A stretch of DNA of 64,000 nucleotides from IMG/VR virus record IMGVR_UViG_3300046352_000123, positions 1-64,000 of that record; one strand, written 5' to 3'. This document shows, in pieces, positions 4,863-14,316 of this stretch (its first letter is position 1; each line of letters opens with the position of its first letter). Made by a program: the position numbers and the translations under genes. The stretch comes from a virus. A model generated the notes under the pieces. It was not told where the DNA came from. It was given only the letters and a program-made list of their open reading frames with translations, and did not search any database.

Positions 4863-7063
4863 GTTTTTATAAAGAAGTACCAACCTATGATAGCGGCCAC
4901 TGGACAACCACCTTGTTTCAAAGCAGGGAAGAGTTCAGGGACTTTGTAAAGTCCTGCTTCAAAGAACCTGGTAAGTATGAGTTTGATGATGTGTCTTCTG
5001 CTATTTTTAAGGAGCAGTCCATCTTATTCCAACAGCAGGGATATTTCTGCAACGCTCCTTTTAAGAGCAAGGACTTTGTGTTCTACTGGAATGACCAAAA
5101 AGAAAAATGCCGTAACGGTGTAATTGTAAAAAGTGGCAACAAGTCCTGGTATGTCAGCCGGGACTATTACATGTGGCTTAATTTTCTACCCATTTATGAC
5201 AAAGAAGAGAAGAAGTTTGACTTTGCCAAGATCCGTGACGCTCAGTATCACATGGCTCTATACGAGCAATTGGCCGAGCTACATTATGAGCACGCTGTTA
5301 TCTTAAAAAAACGTCAGATAGCCTCTTCTTATTTCCATGCCGCTAAACTCATCAACACCTTTTGGTTTGAAGAAGGAGCGGTGCTTAAAATGGGAGCTAG
5401 TCTAAAAGACTACATCAATGAAAAAGGAACCTGGAAATTCCTGGATGAGTACAAGAACTTCTTGAACGAACACACTGCCTGGTACAGACCGCTGGAACCG
5501 GAAAAAGTAGGAGCCTGGCAACAGCGTATTCAGGTACGTGTCAATGGCAGAAATACCTACAAGGGACTCAAGTCAACCATTAACTCATACTCTTTTGAGA
5601 AAGACCCTACTAACGGTGTCGGTGGACCGGTAACTTACTTCTTTCACGAGGAGGCCGGTATTGCCCCAAAGATGGATGATACCTACGGTTTCATTAAACC
5701 AGCCTTACAATCCGGTTTCCTTACCACAGGTATGTTTATCTGTGCAGGATCTGTCGGTGATTTGGACCAATGTGAACCTTTAAAGAAATACATCCTGGAG
5801 CCCTCTGCCAATAGTTTCTATGCGGTAGACTCAGACATTATTGACAAAGACGGCACACTAGGTAAAACAGGACTATTTATTCCCGAGCAGTGGAGTATGC
5901 CTCCGTACATTGACACTCATGGTAACTCCCTGGTCAAAGAAGCGTTAATTGCCCTGGATGAATACTTTGCCAAAAAGAAAAAAGACCTTGATCCCAAGGA
6001 CTACCAGCTGGAAATTTCACAGCATCCCAGAAACATTGAAGAGGCTTTTGCATCCCGCAAAGAGGCCAAGTTCCCTACCCACCTTGTATCCAAACAGCTA
6101 CAACGTATCCAGGAAAAAGAGTACCCGGTAGAGTACGTGGATATGACCCGTGATGGTAATGACAAGATTGTCATCAAGCACTCTAACAAGCTGCCCATTA
6201 TGGAGTTTCCCATCAGTATGAAGACGGAGAACAAAGAAGGGGTGATCTGTATGTGGGAAAGGCCCATACCTAATGTGCCCTGGGGAACCTATTACGCCAG
6301 CATTGACCCCGTGGGTGAAGGCAAGACTACTACTTCAGACTCTTTGTGTTCAATCATAGTTTATAAGAACGAGATACAGGTAACACGGGATGAGGGTAAT
6401 GGGAAGGTCAGCACCTATGTGGAAAAAGATGGCATTGTGTGTACCTGGACAGGTCGCTATGATGACTTAAAGAAAACCCACGAGCGGTTGGAAATGATCA
6501 TTGAGACCTACAATGCCTGGACCCTGATAGAGAACAACGTGTCTTTGTTTATCCAGTACATGATATCACGTAGAAAACAGAAGTACATGGTTCCTAAAGA
6601 CCAGATCCTGTACCTCAAAGACCTGGGTGCTAACCGCTCTGTGTATTCAGAATACGGGTGGAAGAATACGGGAACTCTATTTAAGCAGCACTTGTTAAAC
6701 TACGGGATTGAATTCCTGCAGGAAGAGCTGCACGTAGATGCTGATGATGACGGCAACGTCACCAAAATAACCTACGGAGTGGAGAGAATACCTGACCCAA
6801 TGCTCTTAAAAGAAATGTCAGTGTATATACCTGGGCTCAACGTTGACCGGCTTGTAACATTTTGTGCTCTTGTAGCTTTTGTGAACGTGCAAAAAAGTAA
6901 CAGGGGTATAGCAAAAAGAGTGGAAGTCGTCAATGATAAATTGGAGAACTCGCAAAAAATGAGTAAATTATCTATGAGGTCTCCTTTTAGACACATGGGT
7001 ACAAACAATGGCAATTCTACTACTGCCAGACCGTCCCGAAATCCTTTTAGAAATATAAGATAA
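4859..7063 (+). CDS. terL: Terminase large subunit (TerL)
   Basis: The packaging motor ATPase and headful nuclease, 734 residues. The ATPase domain shows an adenine-motif-like region near residues 130-150, a divergent Walker A (KKRQIASS, about 150-157, not the classical GxxxxGKT) and Walker B with catalytic carboxylate VTYFFHEEAG (Glu 264/265). The C-terminal RNase H-like nuclease has candidate metal-binding acids Asp 483 (YYASIDPVGEGKT), Glu 558 (LIENN) and Asp 646 (IPDPMLL). The basic N/G-rich tail is probably disordered. It follows the HELFH peptidase (ATGA overlap) and precedes PhoH by 7 bases. The assignment is firm; the loose Walker A is normal for some TerL lineages but worth noting. 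Confidence 0.92.
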   Translation: MSFYKEVPTYDSGHWTTTLFQSREEFRDFVKSCFKEPGKYEFDDVSSAIFKEQSILFQQQGYFCNAPFKSKDFVFYWNDQKEKCRNGVIVKSGNKSWYVSRDYYMWLNFLPIYDKEEKKFDFAKIRDAQYHMALYEQLAELHYEHAVILKKRQIASSYFHAAKLINTFWFEEGAVLKMGASLKDYINEKGTWKFLDEYKNFLNEHTAWYRPLEPEKVGAWQQRIQVRVNGRNTYKGLKSTINSYSFEKDPTNGVGGPVTYFFHEEAGIAPKMDDTYGFIKPALQSGFLTTGMFICAGSVGDLDQCEPLKKYILEPSANSFYAVDSDIIDKDGTLGKTGLFIPEQWSMPPYIDTHGNSLVKEALIALDEYFAKKKKDLDPKDYQLEISQHPRNIEEAFASRKEAKFPTHLVSKQLQRIQEKEYPVEYVDMTRDGNDKIVIKHSNKLPIMEFPISMKTENKEGVICMWERPIPNVPWGTYYASIDPVGEGKTTTSDSLCSIIVYKNEIQVTRDEGNGKVSTYVEKDGIVCTWTGRYDDLKKTHERLEMIIETYNAWTLIENNVSLFIQYMISRRKQKYMVPKDQILYLKDLGANRSVYSEYGWKNTGTLFKQHLLNYGIEFLQEELHVDADDDGNVTKITYGVERIPDPMLLKEMSVYIPGLNVDRLVTFCALVAFVNVQKSNRGIAKRVEVVNDKLENSQKMSKLSMRSPFRHMGTNNGNSTTARPSRNPFRNIR

Positions 7064-7070
7064 GCCCCCT

Positions 7071-7805
7071 ATGGGAGAAAACAGAAGTGCCAAGCATGCT
7101 GAGATAACTCGGCAGATTGAGGACGAAAAGGCTGATAAGAAAGGCCCTATCAAGTTTCAACTTCAGCTTAACGAGGAACAGAAAGCAGCAAAGGAGGTCA
7201 TACTCAATAACACCCTTACGGTGCTATCAGGGCAGGCAGGTAGTGGTAAAACATTACTGGCATGTCAGGTAGCGCTGGATCTTCTATTTAAGAAGCAGGT
7301 GAAGAAGATTGTGATTACCCGTCCTACAGTCTCTAAAGAAGAGATTGGCTTTTTGCCTGGTGACCTGAATCAAAAGATGGAGCCCTGGATGCAGCCCATC
7401 TATTCTAACTTCTACCAACTATACAACAAGGAGAAAGTCAATGCAGTCATCAAGGATGAACTGGTAGAGATTGTACCCCTTGCCTTCATGCGTGGTAGAA
7501 CATTCCTTGATAGCGTGGTCATTGTTGATGAGGCGCAGAACTGCACCAATGAGAACATGATTATGATCATCTCCCGCCTGGGTATTCGCAGTAAGATGAT
7601 TATCTGCGGAGACACTGCCCAGGTAGATTTAAAGTCCCGGGGTGACAGTGGTTTTAAAGCCCTGTTGTCTATTGCCAACAAGGTCAAAGACTGTGAATCA
7701 GTAGTACTTGCAACCAACCACAGACATCCTGTTGTGGAAGCAATGCTTGATAAATATGATGAACTCTTAGAACACAATGCAAATGGAAAATCAAGAAAGG
7801 CATAA
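7071..7805 (+). CDS. phoH: PhoH-like ATPase
   Basis: A 244-residue P-loop ATPase of the PhoH family, which has a helicase superfamily 1-like core and is thought to act in RNA or phosphate-stress metabolism; its role in phages is unresolved. Walker A is GQAGSGKT (residues 54-61) and Walker B is VVIVDEAQN (Asp 153, Glu 154). Further family signatures are ITRPTVSKEEIGFLPGD, RGRTFLDS and ICGDTAQVDL. Length is typical for a single-domain PhoH. The gene lies directly between terminase and portal. The last 29 bases overlap the next ORF. Confidence 0.93.
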   Translation: MGENRSAKHAEITRQIEDEKADKKGPIKFQLQLNEEQKAAKEVILNNTLTVLSGQAGSGKTLLACQVALDLLFKKQVKKIVITRPTVSKEEIGFLPGDLNQKMEPWMQPIYSNFYQLYNKEKVNAVIKDELVEIVPLAFMRGRTFLDSVVIVDEAQNCTNENMIMIISRLGIRSKMIICGDTAQVDLKSRGDSGFKALLSIANKVKDCESVVLATNHRHPVVEAMLDKYDELLEHNANGKSRKA

Positions 7806-8103
7806 GCAAAAAATTGACATCCTTGCCAAGTGCATTGATGCCCATGTAATCACACTTCAGGAAGCGTTGATGTTGCTAGACGCAGACATTGTGCAGCCTG
7901 AGATTAATATTTCTTCTTCAAGCACACAATGGGGCGGACTAAATTACCCACCAAGAACATACAATTATCCAGGGACAGGCACTATAACTGTACCCAACCT
8001 TACATTCGGGACAAGTACTGGCGGTACAACAACTACAACAACTCTTCCCCAGGGAGCTACTTTAACAAATACAGTTGGCTCAATCAATGAGAACACTGAC
8101 TAA
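7777..8103 (+). CDS. Hypothetical protein with Ser/Thr/Gly-rich tail, 108 aa
   Basis: The N-terminal 35 residues form a predicted amphipathic helix (KIDILAKCIDAHVITLQEAL). The rest is low-complexity and rich in Ser, Thr, Gly, Pro and Tyr (WGGLNYPPRTYNYPGTG, then a run of Thr). It starts inside the end of phoH; a second ATG at 7783 is equally possible. No family is recognised. Its place between phoH and portal, 13 bases before the portal, suggests a small head or packaging accessory protein. Confidence 0.6.
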   Translation: MQMENQERHKQKIDILAKCIDAHVITLQEALMLLDADIVQPEINISSSSTQWGGLNYPPRTYNYPGTGTITVPNLTFGTSTGGTTTTTTLPQGATLTNTVGSINENTD

Positions 8104-8116
8104 ACTATAAGAATAA

Positions 8117-10855
8117 ATGCAGGTTTTTAATGCAATGCAGGCCAAAGCTGGTACAAAGACCGAGCTGAATAAGATGGGATCACTCACCCAGCCCGTTCAG
8201 TTCTTACCAGAGAAGCAGAAAGATGATGAGTGGAAAGCTCATTGTTTAGACTGGCTGGAATTCCAGGGTATGAAGCAGCTGCGCAGAAATGCTCGCAGGT
8301 TGATGAAGAACTATAACCTGGCTAAAGGTATTATTGACAAGAGTGATTATCTGCCCGATGAGAACAATGAGATGAGTGACCTCATTGACGTATTGACAAA
8401 GGAAGATGCCAGTGCATTTGAACTTAAGTTTTATCCTATCATTCCCAACGTAATTAACGTACTGTGTGGGGAGTTTTCCAAGCGTGCCAGCAAGATTACT
8501 TTCAGAGCCGTAGATGACCTTTCATACAATGAGATGATGGAGGAGAAACGGGAAATGATTGAGCAGGTATTACTACAACAGGCTCAGCAAAAGATCAGCC
8601 AACAGCTTTTAGCCATGGGTGCTGATATGGAGTCTGAAGAATCTCAGCAGCAGCTTAGCAAAGAGAACCTGATGACACTGCCGGAGATTGAGCAGTTCTT
8701 CAAAAAGAACTACCGGTCCATGATTGAGGAGTGGGCTACCCACCAGCAGAATGTTGATGAGGAGCGTTTCAGAATGCAGGAGCTGGAAGAGCGTGCCTTT
8801 AGAGACAGCTTGATTACAGACCGCGAGTTCTGGCACTTCAAGATGAATGAGAATGACTATGACCTGGAGCTGTGGAACCCGTTATTGACATTCTACCATA
8901 AGAGCCCGGATGTACGCTATATCTCTCAGGGCAACTGGGTGGGAAAGATTGACCTTATGAGTGTCTCTGATGTGATTGACCAGTTTGGCTGGATGATGGA
9001 TCAGGAGCAAATGGAGTCTTTGGAAACCCTGTACCCGGTACGTGCTGCAGGTTATGCCGTAGGCGGTAAACAAAATGACGGTTCTTTCTATGACGGAACC
9101 CGTTCACATGAATGGAATACACAGATGCCTTCTTTGGCATACAGACAATTTACTTCTTTGTATGACACACAGTTTGGCACAGGCGATATTGTAGAGTGGA
9201 TACTTTCAGACTCAGAAGATACCGTAGACTTTGGTAAAACCCACCTGCTACGCGTATCCACTATTTATTGGAAAAGCCAACGCAAGGTAGGCCACCTGAC
9301 CAGAATTGATGAGGAAGGCAACATGATCCAGGCTATCATTGGTGAAGACTACAAAGTCACAGATAAGCCCATGTACAACACAGTAGTGTACAAGGAGAAG
9401 AGCAAAGACAACTTACTCTTTGGTGAGCACATTGACTGGATCTGGATCAATGAGACCTGGGGTGGTGTAAAGATCGGCCCTAACCGTCCTGCTTTCTGGG
9501 GACAAAATAACCCTGGGGGATTGAATCCTATGTACCTGGGTATGAACGGAGGCAAGCCAGGCAGAGTACCATTCCAGTTTAAGGGGGATGCTACCCTGTA
9601 TGGTTGCAAGCTTCCGGTAGAAGGATCTGTATTCTCTGACCGTAACACACGTTCTGTGGCTATGGTAGACCTGATGAAGCCTTTCCAGATTGGATACAAC
9701 GTGGTAAATAACCAAATTGCAGACATCTTAGTAGACGAGCTGGGAACAGTGATCATGTTTGACCAGAACGCGCTTCCACGTCACTCTATGGGCGAAGACT
9801 GGGGCAAGAACAACCTGGCTAAAGCTTATGTGGCCATGAAGGACTTCCAGATGTTACCGCTGGATACAACCATTACCAATACAGAAAATCCGCTGGCATT
9901 CCAGCACTACCAGGTACTTAACCTGGAGCAGACAAACAGACTGATGTCGCGTATCCAGTTGGCCAATTATTTCAAGCAACAGGCTTTTGAAACCATTGGC
10001 TTAACACCGCAACGTCTGGGCCAGGAGATAGGCCGTCAATCAGCCACAGGCATTGACCAGGCTGTGAACTCTTCTTACGCACAGACAGAGGTTTACTTTA
10101 CGCAGCACTCAGACTATCTGATGCCGCGTGTCCATGAAATGAGAACTGATCTGTCACAGTACTATCACTCCCAGAAGCCAAGTTTACGACTGCAATATGT
10201 TACTTCCTCAGATGAGAAGGTAAACTTCCAGATGAATGGTACTGACCTATTGCTTAGAGAGCTCAATGTGTTCTGTACAACTAAGACCAACCAGCGTCAG
10301 ATCATGGAACAGTTAAAGCAACTGGCCATGAGTAACAACACTTCCGGTGCATCCATATATGACTTGGGTAATTTGATCAAGGCAGACTCTATTGCAGAGA
10401 TCACCCACGTATTGAAATCTGCTGAAGAGAAATCTCAGTCTCAGAAACAGGCAGAGTTACAACAGCAGCAAACCATGCAGCAGGAAATGCTTGCCGCTCA
10501 GGAGAAAGCTAAGCAGATGGAGATCCAGGCTGCAGCTGACCGTGATGACAAGATGATTCAGAAGGACATCACAGTAGCTGAGATCCGCTCTGCAGGTTAC
10601 GGTGCATCCGTTGACCTTAATCAAAACCAGGTAGGTGACTACCAGGATGCCATGAAAGACATTCGTCAGCAAGGTCAATACCAGGAGCAGATGAACTTCA
10701 AGCGCGAGCAGGAAATAAACAAAGGCCGCACAGCCCAGGAGAAGATGAACATAGACCGGGAGAAATTACGCTCACAAGAGAGTATTGCCCAAAAACAACT
10801 TGAAATAGCGCGTACTAACAAGAACAAGTATGACGCACCAAAAAAAGAAAAATAA
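8117..10855 (+). CDS. Portal protein
   Basis: This 912-residue protein forms the dodecameric vertex through which DNA is packaged. Position (terL, phoH, portal, scaffold, capsid) and sequence support this. The N-terminal part contains LKFYPIIPNVINVLCGEFSKR and a long helical insertion. A central wing/stem region has many Trp-rich stretches, and the last ~170 residues (EKSQSQKQAELQQQQTMQQ and onward) are a very Gln/Lys/Glu-rich coiled coil, matching a barrel-type extension into the capsid as in P22-like portals. Length fits crAss-like portals, which are larger than those of classical siphoviruses. A 118-base gap with a promoter motif separates it from the scaffold-like gene. Confidence 0.85.
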   Translation: MQVFNAMQAKAGTKTELNKMGSLTQPVQFLPEKQKDDEWKAHCLDWLEFQGMKQLRRNARRLMKNYNLAKGIIDKSDYLPDENNEMSDLIDVLTKEDASAFELKFYPIIPNVINVLCGEFSKRASKITFRAVDDLSYNEMMEEKREMIEQVLLQQAQQKISQQLLAMGADMESEESQQQLSKENLMTLPEIEQFFKKNYRSMIEEWATHQQNVDEERFRMQELEERAFRDSLITDREFWHFKMNENDYDLELWNPLLTFYHKSPDVRYISQGNWVGKIDLMSVSDVIDQFGWMMDQEQMESLETLYPVRAAGYAVGGKQNDGSFYDGTRSHEWNTQMPSLAYRQFTSLYDTQFGTGDIVEWILSDSEDTVDFGKTHLLRVSTIYWKSQRKVGHLTRIDEEGNMIQAIIGEDYKVTDKPMYNTVVYKEKSKDNLLFGEHIDWIWINETWGGVKIGPNRPAFWGQNNPGGLNPMYLGMNGGKPGRVPFQFKGDATLYGCKLPVEGSVFSDRNTRSVAMVDLMKPFQIGYNVVNNQIADILVDELGTVIMFDQNALPRHSMGEDWGKNNLAKAYVAMKDFQMLPLDTTITNTENPLAFQHYQVLNLEQTNRLMSRIQLANYFKQQAFETIGLTPQRLGQEIGRQSATGIDQAVNSSYAQTEVYFTQHSDYLMPRVHEMRTDLSQYYHSQKPSLRLQYVTSSDEKVNFQMNGTDLLLRELNVFCTTKTNQRQIMEQLKQLAMSNNTSGASIYDLGNLIKADSIAEITHVLKSAEEKSQSQKQAELQQQQTMQQEMLAAQEKAKQMEIQAAADRDDKMIQKDITVAEIRSAGYGASVDLNQNQVGDYQDAMKDIRQQGQYQEQMNFKREQEINKGRTAQEKMNIDREKLRSQESIAQKQLEIARTNKNKYDAPKKEK

Positions 10856-10925
10856 TCTATAGCCATATAGTCCGCAGGTCAGGTACAGCAAGGGTTTGAG
10901 CTGCAAATTTTTGAGGTTTAATTGT

Positions 10926-10941
10926 GTATATTATTAATGTA
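10926..10941 (+). promoter_or_regulatory. Candidate phage promoter motif (scaffold/capsid unit)
   Basis: GTATATTATTAATGTA in the portal-scaffold gap, 33 bases before the scaffold ATG. It is one of eight matching intergenic copies. It is followed by a C/A-rich leader (CCAAACCAACCAACCC, 10957-10972) with no Shine-Dalgarno. It probably drives scaffold and major capsid protein. Confidence 0.65.
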
Positions 10942-10973
10942 GCGATACACAGAAAACCAAACCAACCAACCCT

Positions 10974-12239
10974 ATGCAAACCGCAGCTGATAATACTACT
11001 GTAAAGACAGTAGACCTTGATATTGATAGCTGGTTAGGAGCTCCAGGAGCAGACAGCATTGTTACTCCGCAAGAAGATCCTAAGCCTAACATGTTCTCTC
11101 AAGACAAAGACGTTGACTTGAGCTTTGTTGACAAAAAAGATACACCTGCTGCTGATGATGATTCAGATGATGCAGGTAAAACTCCTCCCGCTCCTGTAGA
11201 TGTGGATGACTTATTTGGTAAACTGAGTGATGATAACTCAGATGACCAGGATGAGCCTGCTAAAGGTAAAGGTGGAAGACCTAAGACAGAAAAGTCTGGC
11301 TTAGTTGAGTTCTTCAAGAAGCGCATTGAGTCAAAGGAAATGTTTGCCTTTGATGACTACGATGAGTCTAAGCAATCACTTGATGATTACCTGGGCACGC
11401 TTTCAGAGAAAGATATGGATGAGCTTTGGAAAGCTAACGTTGATAACCTCAAGAGTGAGGTTGCTTCAAGCACACCAAAAGAATTCTTTGAATCTCTGCC
11501 TGATGAACTGCAGTACGCTGCAAAGTATGTAATGGATGGCGGACAAGACTTAAAAGGTCTTTTCCAGGCACTGGCTCAGGTAGAACAAGTACGTGACTTA
11601 GATCCAACAGCTGAAGGAGACCAGGAAGGCATCATCCGCTCTTATCTGCAGGCAACCAACTTTGGTTCCCCGGAAGAGATTGATGAGGAGCTTAACACCT
11701 GGAAAGACTTAGGTGTATTGGAAAAGAAAGCCAAGCAGTTCAAGCCAAAGCTTGACCAGATGCAGGAGCAGATTGTGCAGAACCAAATTGAAGAACAGGA
11801 GGTCCGCAATCAGCAACAGCAACAAGCTGCACAAGCTTATATGGACAATGTCTTTGAAGCATTAAGAGCAGCAGAAATCAATGGCTTAAAACTGGACAAG
11901 AAGACACAAGCGTCTTTATACACCGGCCTGGTACAACCCAACTACCCATCTATCTCCGGCAGACCAACCAACCAACTAGGTCACCTTTTAGAGAAGCATC
12001 AGTTTGTTGAGCCCAATTACCCGCTTATTGCTGAAGCACTCTGGTTATTATCAGATCCGGATGCATACAGAGAGCAATTAAGAAAGCAAGGCAGCAGCAA
12101 AGCTGTTGAAGCCACAGTGAGACAATTAAAGACAGAGCAGGCCCGTAAAACCTCCACTTCATTTGATGACAGCGATGAGCCTGCATCAAGAAGCACTGCC
12201 CGCAAGATCCCACGCAGTACTAACATTTTTAGAAGATAG
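10974..12239 (+). CDS. Scaffold-like head assembly protein
   Basis: This 421-residue protein looks like an internal scaffold. It has an N-terminal ~110 residues rich in Asp, Pro, Lys and Ser (disordered), a helical middle, and a Gln-rich coiled coil at about residues 265-295 (QEQIVQNQIEEQEVRNQQQQ). The C-terminal tail is basic (SRSTARKIPRS), as expected for binding the capsid protein. It lies directly upstream of the major capsid protein, 43 bases apart, and has its own promoter motif. No protease motif is visible. The assignment is by composition and position. Confidence 0.65.
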   Translation: MQTAADNTTVKTVDLDIDSWLGAPGADSIVTPQEDPKPNMFSQDKDVDLSFVDKKDTPAADDDSDDAGKTPPAPVDVDDLFGKLSDDNSDDQDEPAKGKGGRPKTEKSGLVEFFKKRIESKEMFAFDDYDESKQSLDDYLGTLSEKDMDELWKANVDNLKSEVASSTPKEFFESLPDELQYAAKYVMDGGQDLKGLFQALAQVEQVRDLDPTAEGDQEGIIRSYLQATNFGSPEEIDEELNTWKDLGVLEKKAKQFKPKLDQMQEQIVQNQIEEQEVRNQQQQQAAQAYMDNVFEALRAAEINGLKLDKKTQASLYTGLVQPNYPSISGRPTNQLGHLLEKHQFVEPNYPLIAEALWLLSDPDAYREQLRKQGSSKAVEATVRQLKTEQARKTSTSFDDSDEPASRSTARKIPRSTNIFRR

Positions 12240-12282
12240 TAACAGTTTATAATAATCCTTAACCCTAAACATTTCAATTAAC

Positions 12283-13902
12283 ATGGCAACTCCAGTATTG
12301 AATAATGGTATATTCTTACGCGACACGACCTACGCAGCGTCGTCTCACGTAGACTCATACCATTTATCCAACCTGCTGAAGAGTGCAGAACCAATGGACT
12401 TAGGTCCTGTGGATCTGTGGGCAATGGCACAAAAGGTAGAAATGCCTTTGTACCAGATGTCATCATTCGGAGGCAAAAATGTTATCTCGGTAGATAACGC
12501 ACGTGGTGAGTATAAGTGGCAGATTCCTGTAGCACAGGACCTTCCTTATATCACTGAAGATATTGAATCAGCTAACGCCACTAAAGGTGTAGATGGTCAA
12601 ACTTTCAAGATCAAGTTGAACAAGCGTCAGTTTGGACATGGTGATATCATCACTTATGACAAATACAATGGTGCTGAGATGTACATCACTGCAGACGATA
12701 TTATCCCTGCTGGTGACGGTTTCATCTACACAGTTCAATTGGTAAACAATGACAACCTTAAGTTCTTAGACAACAAGTATTTGAAGTCTGGTACAAAGGT
12801 ATTCCGTAAGGGTTCTGCTCGTGGTGAATACGGTGAGCGTTTCTCTGACTTAGGAACAGTATCTGCAGGATTCCGTGAATTCTACAACTACGTAGGTGGT
12901 GCTGAAGCACACGTACATTACTCTATCTCATCTCGTGCAGACATGATGATGAAGGGTGGTATGAAGGCTGATGGTACTGTACCAGTTGTTGAGTTATGGC
13001 GTTCATTTGACAAGAGCATTGATCCGGCTATCACAGACCTTAACGGCTTAGCGACTAAGATGGGTAAGGACTATGTGAAGAAGGCTTATGAGAACGGTCA
13101 ATTGACTCGTACTTTCTTAACAACTTTAGAAGCTGCTCACTTGAGCAAAATCTCTACTGACATTGAGACTTACTTAATGTGGGGACAAGGTGGACGTGTG
13201 AAGCAAGATGGACCAGATGATATCCGCTTATCAGTGGGTCTTTGGAAACAACTTGACAACTCATACAAGCGTATCTACAACAAAGGTTCATTCAACCTTG
13301 ACTTGTTCAAATCTGAGATCTTCAACTTCTTCAACGGTAAAGTTGATTTCCAAGGACCAGATCCTAAGCGTGAGCTAGTTGTACAAACTGGTTTAGGTGG
13401 TATGAAGCTTATCAACGAAGCAATCAAGAAAGAGGCAATCAACTCTGGCTTGGTAATCAATGCTTCTGAAGTAGGTGCTATCACTGGTAAAGGAATGGAC
13501 TTGAACTTTGGTTTTGCATACACTCAATACGTTATTCCATTCTTGGCTAACGTGAAGTTTGTATTGAACCCTGCGTTTGACAACATTCACACAAATGATA
13601 TTGAGAACCCTATCATTGATGGCTTCCCATTATCATCTTACAACTTCATCATCTTTGATATCACAGATAATAACAATGACAATATTTACTTATTGAAGTT
13701 GAGCTGGGATAATCAATTGAAGTGGTTCTACCAAAACGGTACAATGGATTACATGGGTCGTTCACAAGGCTTCCAGTCATCTGGACAGTTCAATGGATAC
13801 CGTGTGTTCATGACGCAGACAATGCCTGCTGTTTGGGTTAAAGATCCAACTAAAGTATTGAAGATTGTAATGAGAAACCCAGTTACTGGCGGATCATTCT
13901 AG
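12283..13902 (+). CDS. Major capsid protein
   Basis: A 539-residue protein in the position of the major capsid protein, after portal and scaffold. It has the size and texture of an HK97-fold capsid protein. It begins near DTTYAASSHVDSYHLSNLL and contains a long helix region in KRIYNKGSFNLDLFKSEIFN. The codon usage is strikingly regular (GGT, GCT, CGT, ATC, AAC, TTC preferred), as expected for the most abundant product. It is followed by two strong hairpins. A start at 12283 fits the A/C-rich leader. I see no sequence motif that alone proves the HK97 fold. Confidence 0.82.
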   Translation: MATPVLNNGIFLRDTTYAASSHVDSYHLSNLLKSAEPMDLGPVDLWAMAQKVEMPLYQMSSFGGKNVISVDNARGEYKWQIPVAQDLPYITEDIESANATKGVDGQTFKIKLNKRQFGHGDIITYDKYNGAEMYITADDIIPAGDGFIYTVQLVNNDNLKFLDNKYLKSGTKVFRKGSARGEYGERFSDLGTVSAGFREFYNYVGGAEAHVHYSISSRADMMMKGGMKADGTVPVVELWRSFDKSIDPAITDLNGLATKMGKDYVKKAYENGQLTRTFLTTLEAAHLSKISTDIETYLMWGQGGRVKQDGPDDIRLSVGLWKQLDNSYKRIYNKGSFNLDLFKSEIFNFFNGKVDFQGPDPKRELVVQTGLGGMKLINEAIKKEAINSGLVINASEVGAITGKGMDLNFGFAYTQYVIPFLANVKFVLNPAFDNIHTNDIENPIIDGFPLSSYNFIIFDITDNNNDNIYLLKLSWDNQLKWFYQNGTMDYMGRSQGFQSSGQFNGYRVFMTQTMPAVWVKDPTKVLKIVMRNPVTGGSF

Positions 13903-13914
13903 TCATAGGTCTTA

Positions 13915-13938
13915 CCTGGGGATGAAATACTCCCCAGG
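13915..13938 (+). terminator. Strong hairpin after the major capsid gene
   Basis: CCTGGGGA and TCCCCAGG form a perfect 8-bp stem with an 8-base loop, 12 bases after the stop codon. No T-run follows, so it may be a transcript-stabilising 3' end or a partial terminator rather than a classical intrinsic terminator. Confidence 0.5.
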
Positions 13939-13961
13939 GAATGACCAAACAAAGTGCCCCT

Positions 13962-13981
13962 CCTGTGGATAGTATCCCAGG
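13962..13981 (+). other. Second hairpin in the capsid 3' region
   Basis: CCTG-T-GGAT and ATCCCAGG pair as an 8-bp stem with one bulged T and a 3-base loop. With the hairpin at 13915 it makes the 153-base gap after the capsid gene heavily structured. It has no T-run. Confidence 0.4.
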
Positions 13982-14055
13982 ACCCCCTGTAGTAAGCACA
14001 CTGAAACACTAGAGTTTGCAGCTCTTTACAGGGACAGAAGAAAAATCCAACATCA

Positions 14056-14283
14056 ATGAAAAGTACCAGACTAGGAAGACTTGTTAAGGTAAAGAACACC
14101 AAGAAGGTGAACTATCCCAATGTCAATGATGCCTACTTCGCCATTTGGGTGAAGGATGCTGCTGGAAAGAACCCCAAGTGTTTGCTCTTTACAGAAGCAG
14201 ATTTGGCTAAAGCTGAGCTCAGAGCACAGAAGAACCCGGAGGACTTGACAGAGCGTAGCCTATACTCACTGATGGTGGACTAA
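14056..14283 (+). CDS. Hypothetical protein, 75 aa
   Basis: A small basic protein between the capsid gene and a 338-residue virion protein. It begins MKSTRLGRLVKVKNTKKVNY and contains a predicted strand pair (AYFAIWVKDAAGK, CLLFTEADLAKAE). I do not recognise it. The context suggests a minor head protein such as a decoration or completion factor, but nothing in the sequence proves it. The 153 bases upstream carry hairpins and no promoter motif. Confidence 0.6.
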   Translation: MKSTRLGRLVKVKNTKKVNYPNVNDAYFAIWVKDAAGKNPKCLLFTEADLAKAELRAQKNPEDLTERSLYSLMVD

Positions 14284-14316
14284 TGTCTTGTATATAAACC
14301 AAAACCAACCAACAGC

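Noticed and set aside
14284-14316. TTGTATATAAACC as another copy of the promoter motif
   Set aside because: It lacks the second half (TATAATGTA) and the T-run; too weak to list as a feature.
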